NCBI RefSeq assembly: GCF_018613895.1 | Contig: NZ_JAGGPH010000011.1 | Coordinates: forward strand, 62,001 to 126,000 | Source of the DNA: Curtobacterium sp. ISL-83 | GTDB taxonomy: Bacteria; Actinomycetota; Actinomycetes; Actinomycetales; Microbacteriaceae | DNA length: 64,000 nt | Reading direction: 5' to 3' | Shown: piece after piece, positions 15,486 to 24,079 of the stretch | How the letters are laid out: every line of letters starts with the position of its first letter | Position numbering within the stretch: position 1 is the first letter of the stretch | Made by a program: the position numbers and the translations under genes | Notes under the pieces: generated by a model | Seen by the model: only the letters and a program-made list of their open reading frames with translations | What the model was told of the DNA's origin: nothing | Databases searched by the model: none

Positions 15486-15910
15486 GACGAACCCCCGGCG
15501 GCTTGCTCGATGGAGCCCAGCAGGTGGTTGGAGAGCTTCGCGTACTCGTCCGCGAACTCGCGCACGCCGTCCTCCGCCTTCTCGGCTCGGGTGCGTTGCT
15601 CGTTGTGCGCTTCACGCCAGTAGTTCCGTGACTCGCGCATCTCGTCGTACCGGGCATCCTTCGCTGCCGCGAGTGCCGTGGCGCTGTCGTCCTTCTCCTT
15701 GAGCAGCGCCCCGTAGTACTTCTCGAGGTCGGCGACGCGTGCCCGGTGGTCGGCGATCGTCAGGATCTTGCGGGTGGCGAAGAGCCCGACGATGAACGCC
15801 AAGCCGCTGCCGGAGATCACATCGGAGACGGACAGGGTGCCGCTGAGCCACCCCCAGAAGTCGGGGCTGAGGCTGGGGGCGGCACTCGCGAGGTACTGCA
15901 GTAGCGCCAT
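15482..15910 (-). CDS. Phage membrane protein with coiled coil (lysis region)
   Basis: 142 residues from ATG 15910 (GGGGGTGG upstream; an ATG at 15937 is also in frame). One hydrophobic helix (VISGSGLAFIVGLFA, about residues 32-47) is followed by a long charged coiled coil (ADLEKYYGALLKEKDDSATALAAAKD...). It resembles anchored holin-associated or spanin-like lysis proteins in layout only. It lies two genes after the endolysin in transcription order. Confidence 0.7.
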   Translation of the reverse strand: MALLQYLASAAPSLSPDFWGWLSGTLSVSDVISGSGLAFIVGLFATRKILTIADHRARVADLEKYYGALLKEKDDSATALAAAKDARYDEMRESRNYWREAHNEQRTRAEKAEDGVREFADEYAKLSNHLLGSIEQAAGGSS

Positions 15911-15940
15911 GGGTGCCACCCCCGTCGGTGCGATCACGGA

Positions 15941-16441
15941 TCAGTCGCCGGCACGAGCGAGATGCCGCGGCACGTCCGGCTCTGGGATGCTCGTGTTCCC
16001 CGGGTCCGACAGGCCGTCGCCCACCACGATCGCATCGCTGACCGGCATCGCGGCCGCGGGGAGGCTCGTGATGATCGCCGGGACACCAGGTGCAGCGGTG
16101 CGGGCGTCGAGCGTGTCGTCCTTGCGGATCGCGACGCCGAGGTGGGCGGCGGCGGCCTTCACGACGGCGACGGCGACGAGTGCCCAGTTGGCCCACGTGA
16201 CCTCGCCCGTGATGGCGAGGGGCAGCACCGCGGCGACGCCCACACCGACCCACTCGGCGGTCTGCTTCCACGGCGATCGCAGCTGGAACGTGGTGGCCGT
16301 CGTGACGACGAGTGCGAGGAACTGCAGCACCGCGATGGGTGTCGGGTTCTTCGCGAGCACGTCGACGGCGGGGACGACGAGGACGAGCGCGGACAGGAGC
16401 GCCGGCGCGTACTTCTGCAGCAGGGTGTTGTCGATGTTCAT
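15941..16441 (-). CDS. Putative holin
   Basis: 166 residues, directly downstream of the endolysin gene (3-nt gap). Hydrophobic segments: about residues 12-28 (ALLSALVLVVPAVDVLA), 36-52, 64-80 and 85-103, then a Pro-rich soluble tail. Position next to the lysin and several membrane spans in a small protein suggest a holin, but no family signature was recognised. Confidence 0.6.
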   Translation of the reverse strand: MNIDNTLLQKYAPALLSALVLVVPAVDVLAKNPTPIAVLQFLALVVTTATTFQLRSPWKQTAEWVGVGVAAVLPLAITGEVTWANWALVAVAVVKAAAAHLGVAIRKDDTLDARTAAPGVPAIITSLPAAAMPVSDAIVVGDGLSDPGNTSIPEPDVPRHLARAGD

Positions 16442-16444
16442 GCG

Positions 16445-17224
16445 TCAGCCCTCCATCGATCGCAGGATCGCCCGGACGACGGCGTGCTGCGAGTCGTTCA
16501 TGCCGCCCGCGTAGGAGTCCGCCGGGTTCGTGCGGGCCACGCGCTCGCAGAGCTTCACCTGCCCGAGCCAGTCGACGTCGTTCTTGTCGGGTGTCGTCTT
16601 GTCGATGACGGTGTGCTTCCCACCAGCGAGGATGAGAGCCTTCGTGTGCTTGTCGTTCCACTGCACCTGCATGTCGTCAGGGTCCCTTCGGATCGGTGCC
16701 GGCTTGGCCGGCGTCTTGTCGGTGAACAGGCGCGCTCCGGGACGGTTCACGCCTGTGATCGGCGCAACGCTGTACGCGTACCCGCCGTTGTGGTGCCACT
16801 GCTCCTGCGGGTTGAAGAGGCGACCGGTCCAGACGATCCCGCGGCGCTCGCCGCGTGCGTGGACCCATGCGGCCTCGTCAGGGGTCATCGCCCGATTGGT
16901 GCCGTCCTTCTGCGTGATGCCGAAGTCCAGCGCCGTGCCGATTTCCTCCCGGTGGGTGGAGTAGTAGAGCGCCGCTGCGAGTGCGGCCCAGGGGGTGCCG
17001 TTGCGCTGGTACTGCTCCCACGCGGCGCGGAGCATCCGCATGCGGGCCCGGGACCGGATGCCTTCGTTCACGGTCAGCCGGTCGCCGCGGGCTCGAGCGC
17101 CCGGGTACTGCGTGTCGAACTCGTACGCGAGCGACGACACCTGCTCGGCGACCATCGGCGTCGACACGAACTGCTCGACACCCGCGAGCTCGCCGAGCGA
17201 CGAGTGTCCTACTGAGAACCCCAT
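16445..17224 (-). CDS. Endolysin, M15/VanY-type L,D- or D,D-peptidase
   Basis: 259 residues from ATG 17224, with GGGAGG 5 nt upstream. The N-terminal domain carries the metallopeptidase M15 pattern: NEGIRSRARM (residues 53-62), H91-x8-D100 in THREEIGTALDFG, and E141-x2-H144 in the QEQWHHNGG motif. Such enzymes cut peptidoglycan stem peptides to release phage. The region after residue 185 (DDMQVQWNDKHTKALIL...) may be a wall-binding or accessory domain. It sits between the tail genes and the holin candidates. Confidence 0.88.
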   Translation of the reverse strand: MGFSVGHSSLGELAGVEQFVSTPMVAEQVSSLAYEFDTQYPGARARGDRLTVNEGIRSRARMRMLRAAWEQYQRNGTPWAALAAALYYSTHREEIGTALDFGITQKDGTNRAMTPDEAAWVHARGERRGIVWTGRLFNPQEQWHHNGGYAYSVAPITGVNRPGARLFTDKTPAKPAPIRRDPDDMQVQWNDKHTKALILAGGKHTVIDKTTPDKNDVDWLGQVKLCERVARTNPADSYAGGMNDSQHAVVRAILRSMEG

Positions 17225-17297
17225 CGGTCCTCCCTTCATGAGAGAAGCCGCCCGGGTTAGGGGCGGCTCAGGGTGAGTGTTGGGGTGGTGCGGGGCG

Positions 17298-17543
17298 TCA
17301 TGCCGATCCGGGTGCGGGGTCGGCGGGCAGCATTGGCTGGTCGCCGCCCATCGCGTCGATGGCCTCTTGGAGCCCAGCGGCGCGCGCCTCGTTGTCGCTC
17401 GCCAGCTGCAGGTAGCGAGCCGCAGCCTCTCGAGCGCTGGCGGCACTCCCCAGTGCTGAGTCGCGCTGCTGCATGAGCATCCCGACCGTCGTCCCGGGGT
17501 AGCTGGGGTTCTCGCCATCGCTGACGATTGCTGTTTCTGTCAT
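17298..17543 (-). CDS. Small phage protein between tail fibre and endolysin
   Basis: 81 residues: an acidic start (MTETAIVSDGENPSYPGTTVG), a central Ala-rich helix (LGSAASAREAAARYLQLASDNEARAAGLQ) and a Pro-rich tail. AGCAGG precedes the ATG. It is probably a structural or assembly factor of the tail tip by position; unrecognised family. Confidence 0.65.
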   Translation of the reverse strand: MTETAIVSDGENPSYPGTTVGMLMQQRDSALGSAASAREAAARYLQLASDNEARAAGLQEAIDAMGGDQPMLPADPAPGSA

Positions 17544-17563
17544 TCGCTTGCCCTGCTCTCTTG

Positions 17564-20500
17564 TCAGCTACCTGTAGCGGTCCACCAGAACGTGATCGGC
17601 CCATTCGCCGTCGCGCCCGAGAAGTTGCCCGAGTCGATCCGGAACCCCGTAGCCGAGACGTTCGCCGCGGCGACGTTCAGACGCGAGTTGCCCGAGGTGA
17701 TCTGCACGAACGGTGCCGTCGTGAACGTCCCAGACGGGAACGTGATGACGAGCCCCGTGCCGAACGAACCAGTACCGATCGACGCCGAGTGCGTGGCAGT
17801 GCCGCCGATCGTCTTCAGGTACCGCGCGTTGGTGCCCGAGTCGTAGAGGTGATCAACCCAGAGCTCGCCGAGGTAGGCGCTCGCCGTGTAGAACCCGGCA
17901 GTGCCAGCCACGGGCAGATCCTGAGGACCGATACGCACCGAATAGCCGGCGCTCGTGAACAGCATCTGCGATCGGGAACCGCCGTAGTTCGTCCCCTCAA
18001 CCTGCCCCGAGGCCAGACCGTTGTCGTCGTAGAACTTGAGCACGTTCGAGCCGAGCACGACGCGCTTCCCGCTCGCGGCGGTCTGCAGGATCGTGCCCGT
18101 GAGCGTGACGCCGTTGAGGCTGTTGACGTCGATCATGTCGGCGGTGATCTTCTTCGCCTGCACGACGTTCACGAACAGGTAGTCGATAACGGCCTGCTGC
18201 ATGGTCGCGCTGTCGGTGACGAACAGGTTCGCGACGTTCACGGTCTGGAACGTCGCGGTGCTCGCGGCGATCTTCTGCGCGACGACCTGCGCGATGGCTG
18301 CCGTCCCTGCCGTCAGCTTGCCGACGTCGAGGTTCGCGATCACATCGGAGGCGATCGGCCGTGCGGTCCACGTTGGCGATGCGACGGTGCCGGTCTGCTG
18401 CCAGTACCCGATCACGGACTGCGCGGTGTTGACCTGGAACCAGGTCGACCCCGTCGGTGCAGTGCCGGACGGCCCGCTGGTGGAGAACAGGATCAGCGGC
18501 TTCCCGTCCGCTGTCGCCTGCGCTGCGGTCGCCGCGTTCGCTGCGTTCTGAGCTGCCGTGTTCGCTGCTGCGGCGGCGGCAGCCGCGTCCGTCGCAGCCT
18601 TGTCGGTGACCGCGTTCCAGTTCGTGCCGTCGTAGGTGAAGGGCTTGTTGTCGCTCGAGCGAATCCAGAGGTTCGACGTCGCCGCGTTAGCGCCCGTCGG
18701 CGCAGTGGCCTGGTAGATCACCTTGCCCTTGCCGTTGGCGATCCCAGCCGCAGCAAGTGCCTGGCTGTTTGCCCCATCAGCAGTGCTCTGCGCCGTCGCC
18801 GCGTTGGTCTTCGCCGTGTCCGCCGTGGTCTGCGCAGTCGCAGCTGCGGTCTTCGCGGCGTCCGCCGTTGACTGGGCGGCGTCTGCCGCGGTCTTCGCCG
18901 TCGTTGCTGCGCTCTGCGCGGTGGCGGCTGCGGCTGCCGCGTCGACCGCCTTCTGGTCGGTGATGACCTCCCACTTCGACGTTGTCGGGTTCCAGCGGTT
19001 CGGGGTGTTCTTCGGCACTCCGGACGCGTTGTTGCTGACGTCGATCCACAGGTTCTCGGCTGCAGCGTTCGCACCAGTCGGGGCTGACACCTGCACGATG
19101 ACCTTGCCCTTGGCGTTCGCGATCCCAGCAGCGTTCAGGGCTGCCGTGTTCGCGCCGTCCGCCGTGCTCTGGGCAGTCGCAGCGTTCGTCTTCGCCGTGT
19201 CCGCCGTCGACTGCGCTGTGGCCGCGGCGGTCTTCGCCGCGTCGGCCGTCGTCTGCGCCGTCGTCGCGGCCGTCTTCGCAGCGTCTGCGGTCGTCTGCGC
19301 GGTTTGAGCGTTCGTCTTCGCCGTGTCAGCCGTCTGCTGCGCAGTGCCGGCCGCGTCGAGTGCCTGCTTCGCGTCGGTGATGTTCTTCAGCTCGACGTCG
19401 TCAAGCCAGAGCGTGCCGACGGTGTGGTCCGCAGATGCTGTCAGCCCAAGCGCGGTGACGCCGGACGCCGGCACCGTGTAGACGATGTCGACGTAGGCCC
19501 ATGCGCCCGTCACGTTCCACGATGCAGCGCCGATCGAGTTCCCCGACTGGTCTGCAAGGCGCAGCTTCCCGTTCGCCGCGGTCCCGTTGTAGTCGGACGA
19601 CGTCAACCGCCACGCGCGAGCACGCCAGACCTGCCCGGGCTGCACGGAGACGAGCTTGCCGCGGAGCAAGTCGAGCGCTTGCTGCGCCGCGTTCGCCGTG
19701 ACCTTCACTGACCGTGTGCCGGCGTGGATCTGGTCGGTGGCGAACGTGAAGCGGGATGGGAGCGTCCACAGGCTCGTGTCCTCGAATGACGGGTCCAGGA
19801 TCACGTTCGTGGCCTGGGCAACGAGCGCGTCGGCACGAGCTCGAGCAGCGTCCGCGGCGGTCTGCGCGGTGGCCGCGTTCGTCTTAGCGGTGTCGGCTGT
19901 GGTCTGCGCGGACGCTGCGGCAGCCTTGGCGTTGTCGGCGGTCGTCTGAGCCGTACCGGCGGCAGTCAGCGCGTTGCCGGCAGCAGTCGATGCAGACGCT
20001 GCGAGGGTGTTCGCGGCAGCAGCGGTCGCTGCGGCATCGATCACCTTCTGGTCAGTGATCGGCTCCCACTTCGCCGTATCGGGGTTGTACCGGTTCGGCT
20101 GGTTCTTCGGGTTCCCGTTCGCGTCCGCCGTGGTGTTGATCCACAGGTTCGCCGGGCCCGCCCGGGTCCCAGTCGGAGCAGACGGCTGGACGATGACCTG
20201 CCCCTTCGAGGCAGCGAGGCCGGATGCCGCGAGAGCTGCAGCGTTCGCGTCCGATGCGGCGCTGTTCGCTGTGCCCGCGAGGGTGTTCGCCTGGTTCGCC
20301 AGGTCCCGCGCGTACTCGGCGGACTGCTGCGCCGTGCCGGCGGCAGTGATCGCCGTCGTGACATCGCCCGAGACACCGTCGATGCGCTGGTCGAACGCGT
20401 CGGAAAGCGCCTGCTGGGCCTCTGCGATGTCGTCCCGCGCGTCCGACAGATCCTGTGCGGCATCGTCGAAGAGGGCGTCCAGGAGCTCCTGGCTAGCCGC

Positions 20501-20737
20501 GAGCGTGGCCTGCAGGTCCGTGACGCCCTGGTTGCCGTCTGCGACGTCGTCCTGCAGGTCCGGGACCGCGTCGTTGGACACGACCGCGTCCAGGACGACG
20601 TCGTCGACCGCGGCGGCGGTGTCGACGTCGTCCCCGACGGTGGACGAGCTCAGCTGGGTTGCGCGCTCGAGGGCCTTCAGTCGACGTTCGTAGTCGACCA
20701 GGAGACTGGCGAGTGCTTCCGGGGGTACGGCCGTCAT
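17564..20737 (-). CDS. Large tail fibre / receptor-binding minor tail protein
   Basis: 1057 residues. After an N-terminal helical region (1-175), three copies of a ~55-residue module occur (around residues 178-232, 541-600 and 670-705; each reads KGxVIxQxxAPTGxxA...NLWI...). They are separated by long Ala/Thr/Lys heptad-like coiled coils of the form TAxTAQTTADAAKTNA. A jelly-roll segment (about 313-451, ILDPSFEDTSLW...LWLDDVEL) resembles carbohydrate-binding modules. The C-terminus (RIGPQDLPVAGTAGFYTASA... to end) is a beta-rich tip. It overlaps the next gene by 4 nt. Host-surface glycan binding is inferred. Confidence 0.85.
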   Translation of the reverse strand: MTAVPPEALASLLVDYERRLKALERATQLSSSTVGDDVDTAAAVDDVVLDAVVSNDAVPDLQDDVADGNQGVTDLQATLAASQELLDALFDDAAQDLSDARDDIAEAQQALSDAFDQRIDGVSGDVTTAITAAGTAQQSAEYARDLANQANTLAGTANSAASDANAAALAASGLAASKGQVIVQPSAPTGTRAGPANLWINTTADANGNPKNQPNRYNPDTAKWEPITDQKVIDAAATAAAANTLAASASTAAGNALTAAGTAQTTADNAKAAAASAQTTADTAKTNAATAQTAADAARARADALVAQATNVILDPSFEDTSLWTLPSRFTFATDQIHAGTRSVKVTANAAQQALDLLRGKLVSVQPGQVWRARAWRLTSSDYNGTAANGKLRLADQSGNSIGAASWNVTGAWAYVDIVYTVPASGVTALGLTASADHTVGTLWLDDVELKNITDAKQALDAAGTAQQTADTAKTNAQTAQTTADAAKTAATTAQTTADAAKTAAATAQSTADTAKTNAATAQSTADGANTAALNAAGIANAKGKVIVQVSAPTGANAAAENLWIDVSNNASGVPKNTPNRWNPTTSKWEVITDQKAVDAAAAAATAQSAATTAKTAADAAQSTADAAKTAAATAQTTADTAKTNAATAQSTADGANSQALAAAGIANGKGKVIYQATAPTGANAATSNLWIRSSDNKPFTYDGTNWNAVTDKAATDAAAAAAAANTAAQNAANAATAAQATADGKPLILFSTSGPSGTAPTGSTWFQVNTAQSVIGYWQQTGTVASPTWTARPIASDVIANLDVGKLTAGTAAIAQVVAQKIAASTATFQTVNVANLFVTDSATMQQAVIDYLFVNVVQAKKITADMIDVNSLNGVTLTGTILQTAASGKRVVLGSNVLKFYDDNGLASGQVEGTNYGGSRSQMLFTSAGYSVRIGPQDLPVAGTAGFYTASAYLGELWVDHLYDSGTNARYLKTIGGTATHSASIGTGSFGTGLVITFPSGTFTTAPFVQITSGNSRLNVAAANVSATGFRIDSGNFSGATANGPITFWWTATGS

Positions 20738-22200
20738 TCAGCAACTCCCTGTCCGTAGGTGAACGAGTCGGACCGCTTCAGGTCCAGCTCGGTGGAGCCG
20801 TCCTCGTTCTCTGCGATGCCGACGATGCGGTGCCAGAGCCCGAATGGGCCGTAGTGCGGGACTTGGCCCTGCACGTAGATGTCGTCGCCCAGCGAGTAGG
20901 ACCCGCGTGGCGAGTTAAGGTGGTTCGAGACGACGATGCGAGACACCGCGAGCGTGTCCAGACGCGCTTCGAGCTCCGCGCGCAGCTTGGTGTCCATCGC
21001 CTGCGCCGTCTTGATGTCCTTGGACTGGAACGCGGCCACTCGGCGGAGCTTGCCGTTCCGCTTCGTGATGGACCGCCGGATCGCTCCGACGCCCTCTCCT
21101 GCGCCGACGCCGTACGCTGCGTTCGCGAAGTCCTCGCCGCTGGTCGACGGGTCGAGTGCGACCGTGATGTTGACGCCTTGCTGGAACAGCGGAGCCCCAT
21201 CACCGGAGAGCCGCCGGCCGACGCGAGGGTGCGCAATGACGATCTGCGTCTGCGGGGTGTCACCCGCCCAGCTGTGCTTCTCGTACCAGTCGAACGGCGT
21301 GGAGTCAGCGAGCTCTTTGATCTTCGAGCCGCAGTCGGGTGCCTCCCACGGCAGGAGCTCGTACGCGCCGCCGTCGTCCTTCACGGCCTTGGACGCTGCG
21401 ACCTTGAGCTTGTACGCCGCGTCCTTCGCTGCCTTCTTCGACGCCACGACCTTCGCCTGCGCATCGACCGACGCCGACTGCTGGTCAATGACGGTCTGCT
21501 GTGCCTTGGCGTTGTCGACAGACTGGTTGTACGTCGTCTGCGCGGCTGCGATCTTCGCGGCGTTCTTGGTCTTCTTCGCGGCGGTGAGCGCCTTCGAGGC
21601 GTTCGTCCGTGTGGTGACCAGGTCCGAGTACCGCTTGCGCGAGTTCGTGACGACGTCACGCAGCTTCTTCAGGTCGGAGTTCGCTGCGTTGTACGCCGCC
21701 ACGGCCGCGTTGTAGGCGTTCAGCGTGTCCGTCTTGTTCTGCGTCGAGTAGGTCCCGATCCGGACACTCGTCTTGCCGGTCACCGTCACGTCCAGGTCGG
21801 AGTCGGCGAACGACTGCACGTGGTCCCAGAGCAGCCGGACGATGTCCGCCGGGTCGACCTTCGCGCCGTAGTAGACGGCACCCTCGTAGGGCAGGCCGAA
21901 CGGGTAGGTGCCCATGGACGAAACGGTGATCTTCCAATCGGAGCCGTCGTAGTCCATGTCGGTGACGATTCCCCGGAACCGGATCTGTCCCTCATCGTCC
22001 AGGGTGACGAGCGTGCCCCACTCCTGGAAAACCGGAGCTCCGTCCGACGCCACAGCCGTTGCTGTTGCCGGGCCCACCGTAAGTTCGACGGTGCCCACCG
22101 CGGAGAGAGCCAGCTTGAGCGGTCCCCTCGAGACCCCCTTGAGGTCGTAGGACAGGACTTCCTTCGTGAGAGCATGCTGGATGACATATCGTTCCGCCAC
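20734..22200 (-). CDS. Minor tail protein (tail-tip hub, Gp37-like)
   Basis: 488 residues. The N-terminal beta domain (MAERYVIQHALTKEVLSYDLKG...FRGIVTDMDYDGSDWKITV) and C-terminal part (GSYSLGDDIYVQGQVPHYGPFGLWHRIVGI) resemble actinophage tail-hub proteins of the ReqiPepy6 Gp37 type. Between them a coiled coil (about 165-265, Ala/Lys/Thr rich) is inserted. It lies between the distal tail protein and the fibre, as expected for a baseplate hub. Confidence 0.78.
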   Translation of the reverse strand: MAERYVIQHALTKEVLSYDLKGVSRGPLKLALSAVGTVELTVGPATATAVASDGAPVFQEWGTLVTLDDEGQIRFRGIVTDMDYDGSDWKITVSSMGTYPFGLPYEGAVYYGAKVDPADIVRLLWDHVQSFADSDLDVTVTGKTSVRIGTYSTQNKTDTLNAYNAAVAAYNAANSDLKKLRDVVTNSRKRYSDLVTTRTNASKALTAAKKTKNAAKIAAAQTTYNQSVDNAKAQQTVIDQQSASVDAQAKVVASKKAAKDAAYKLKVAASKAVKDDGGAYELLPWEAPDCGSKIKELADSTPFDWYEKHSWAGDTPQTQIVIAHPRVGRRLSGDGAPLFQQGVNITVALDPSTSGEDFANAAYGVGAGEGVGAIRRSITKRNGKLRRVAAFQSKDIKTAQAMDTKLRAELEARLDTLAVSRIVVSNHLNSPRGSYSLGDDIYVQGQVPHYGPFGLWHRIVGIAENEDGSTELDLKRSDSFTYGQGVAE

Positions 22201-22212
22201 GGTTGCCCCCTG

Positions 22213-23205
22213 CTAGCTGATGCGCTCGGTGAACGTGATGTCCGCGAAGTAGTAATCCTCGGAGGACGAACCGATCACGCCGTTGCCGCCCGCATTGGCC
22301 GCGCGCGCCCGAAACGTGAGCTGTGCCGTGGTGCCCCGGAGAGATGCAGGGATCGGCCACAAGCCGTTCGAGGGCACGATGAACGGCTGTCGGTACTCGC
22401 CTGCGGCCGCCGTAGTGGCGTCAATCAGGGAGTCGGCGTACTGCGTGGTGCCGTCGTACTTTCCGGCCGGCCCCAGGAAGCCCTGGAAGTTCGCGTACGC
22501 GGACCCCGACACGAACCGGATTGTGGTGTCCATGCGGATCACAGCGTGCGTCGCCCAGGACGGGATCTGAATGCCGGTGATCGGGTTGATCGGCCAGGTG
22601 CTCCACGCGCCGCTCGAGAGCGTCACGCGGGTGCCATCGATCGTGCCGGTGACGATCTGCCGGTCCGACTGCGGCTTGGCGAGCGACCGCAGATCGGTGA
22701 TGTTGGCGGCGGTCACCGTGCCCGTCGATGCCGGCAGGGTGATGCGGGCCAGATTGATCGCCGAGAGCCCTGCGTACTGCGGGATGTCCTGCACGCTCTT
22801 CGTGCCGGCGGGGACGCCTGCGATGACGTCGAACCGGTTGTAGGGCCCCTTCGCCGCATCGGCGGGAGCCTGGGCGTTGGAGTCGACGTAGGGGTTGTCG
22901 ACTCGCAGGATGACCAGGTCCGTACGACCCGACCCTGAGCCGGTCTGTGCGATCTGCACCGACGTGTCGGTGACCGGGTTGCGGGCCGTGTAGGACTGCT
23001 GCGACGCCACCCGGTTGAGGATGGAAGCGCCGCCGGCAGCGATCTTCACCCCGCCGCCGGGGACATCGAGTGCCGTTACCTTCAGGTCGCCGGGACCCCC
23101 GACACCTTCCTTCCCGCCGGTGGCGAGGTACGCGAGCTGACGGGCGACATCGGGGCCGTGTTCGGCGTCGCCGCCGATGAACCATGGGACACCATCAAGA
23201 GCCAT
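22213..23205 (-). CDS. Minor tail protein
   Basis: 330 residues from ATG 23205 (AGGAGGGTG 6-8 nt upstream; a longer start at 23268 lacks an RBS). It begins MALDGVPWFIGGDAEHGPDVARQLAY, then a beta-rich body (GGGVKIAAGGASILNR..., TDLVILRVDNPY) and a C-terminal jelly-roll-like region (TTAQLTFRARAANAGG...YYFADITF). Similar proteins sit at the tail tip of many actinophages; exact role unknown. Confidence 0.75.
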   Translation of the reverse strand: MALDGVPWFIGGDAEHGPDVARQLAYLATGGKEGVGGPGDLKVTALDVPGGGVKIAAGGASILNRVASQQSYTARNPVTDTSVQIAQTGSGSGRTDLVILRVDNPYVDSNAQAPADAAKGPYNRFDVIAGVPAGTKSVQDIPQYAGLSAINLARITLPASTGTVTAANITDLRSLAKPQSDRQIVTGTIDGTRVTLSSGAWSTWPINPITGIQIPSWATHAVIRMDTTIRFVSGSAYANFQGFLGPAGKYDGTTQYADSLIDATTAAAGEYRQPFIVPSNGLWPIPASLRGTTAQLTFRARAANAGGNGVIGSSSEDYYFADITFTERIS

Positions 23206-23218
23206 TGCGTGCACCCTC

Positions 23219-24079
23219 CTAAGGGGCGGTGTAGGCGGAACGCCAACTGATCTGAGCCGTGGGGGCACCAGTCGAGGACGAGCCGGAAAGGGTGAACGTG
23301 TGCGAGCCCGGGGCGATCGACGCTGCAGCGAGCAGCGACGAAGTACGCGTGAGCGACGCGATCTGCGAGCCGTTGCGGAGTACGGTCTGCCGGCCCGGGC
23401 GGGTGTCGATCGTCAGCCACTCGTCGTACTTCAGGGACGTCGCAGCGGTGAAGGTGAACGCCCCAGCGACCGCGACCGTCGGGTTGAGCACCGGCCCGCG
23501 GATCGTGATGACCGGCCAGGTAGCGGCATCCCCGTCGACCGTGAACGTGTTCTGCGCCGACGTGTAGCCCCGCGCGACGAGAGGGGACTTCAGCGGTGAC
23601 ACGAGGCCACCCGACTGGGTCATGGCGAACGGCACCTGCAGGGTGTCCGGTGCTCCCCACCAGATCTTGTCGACCTGCCGGAACGTCGCTTCGACCGTCA
23701 TCATCCGGGCTTCCGGATTCACGGCTGACGGGGCGATCTTCCGGGGCCGTCCGAACGCGGAACGGCCCCGGTCGGAGATGAGCTCGGCGAGTGCGCCCGG
23801 GACGTTCCGGATGGAGTCCGCAGACCACCATTCGGAGAGCGCGCCGTACCGGTCCCACATCTCGTCTTCGGTCGATCCGCTGACGCCGAACGTGAGTCCG
23901 ATCGTCCTGCCGCCGTGGAAGTCCTGCCCGACCTGCGATCCGTCTGCTCGAGCACTGTCCGTGTCGTCGGTGGCGATGTCGTAGTCAGCGACGTCGGGGG
24001 CCGCACGCAGGTACACCCCCGACGCGTCTGAGAACGCCGCGTCGGTCCCGGGGTACTGCAGTTTCCAAACGCCTGGCAT
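23219..24079 (-). CDS. Distal tail protein (Dit-like)
   Basis: 286 residues, starting MPGVWKLQYPGTDAAFSD with GAGGGGGT upstream. The order (tape measure, then this gene, then hub and fibre) and the beta-rich N-terminal ring-like domain followed by a galectin-like C-terminus (WPVITIRGPVLNPTVAV...) fit siphophage distal tail proteins. Its start overlaps the tape measure stop by 1 nt. Confidence 0.78.
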   Translation of the reverse strand: MPGVWKLQYPGTDAAFSDASGVYLRAAPDVADYDIATDDTDSARADGSQVGQDFHGGRTIGLTFGVSGSTEDEMWDRYGALSEWWSADSIRNVPGALAELISDRGRSAFGRPRKIAPSAVNPEARMMTVEATFRQVDKIWWGAPDTLQVPFAMTQSGGLVSPLKSPLVARGYTSAQNTFTVDGDAATWPVITIRGPVLNPTVAVAGAFTFTAATSLKYDEWLTIDTRPGRQTVLRNGSQIASLTRTSSLLAAASIAPGSHTFTLSGSSSTGAPTAQISWRSAYTAP

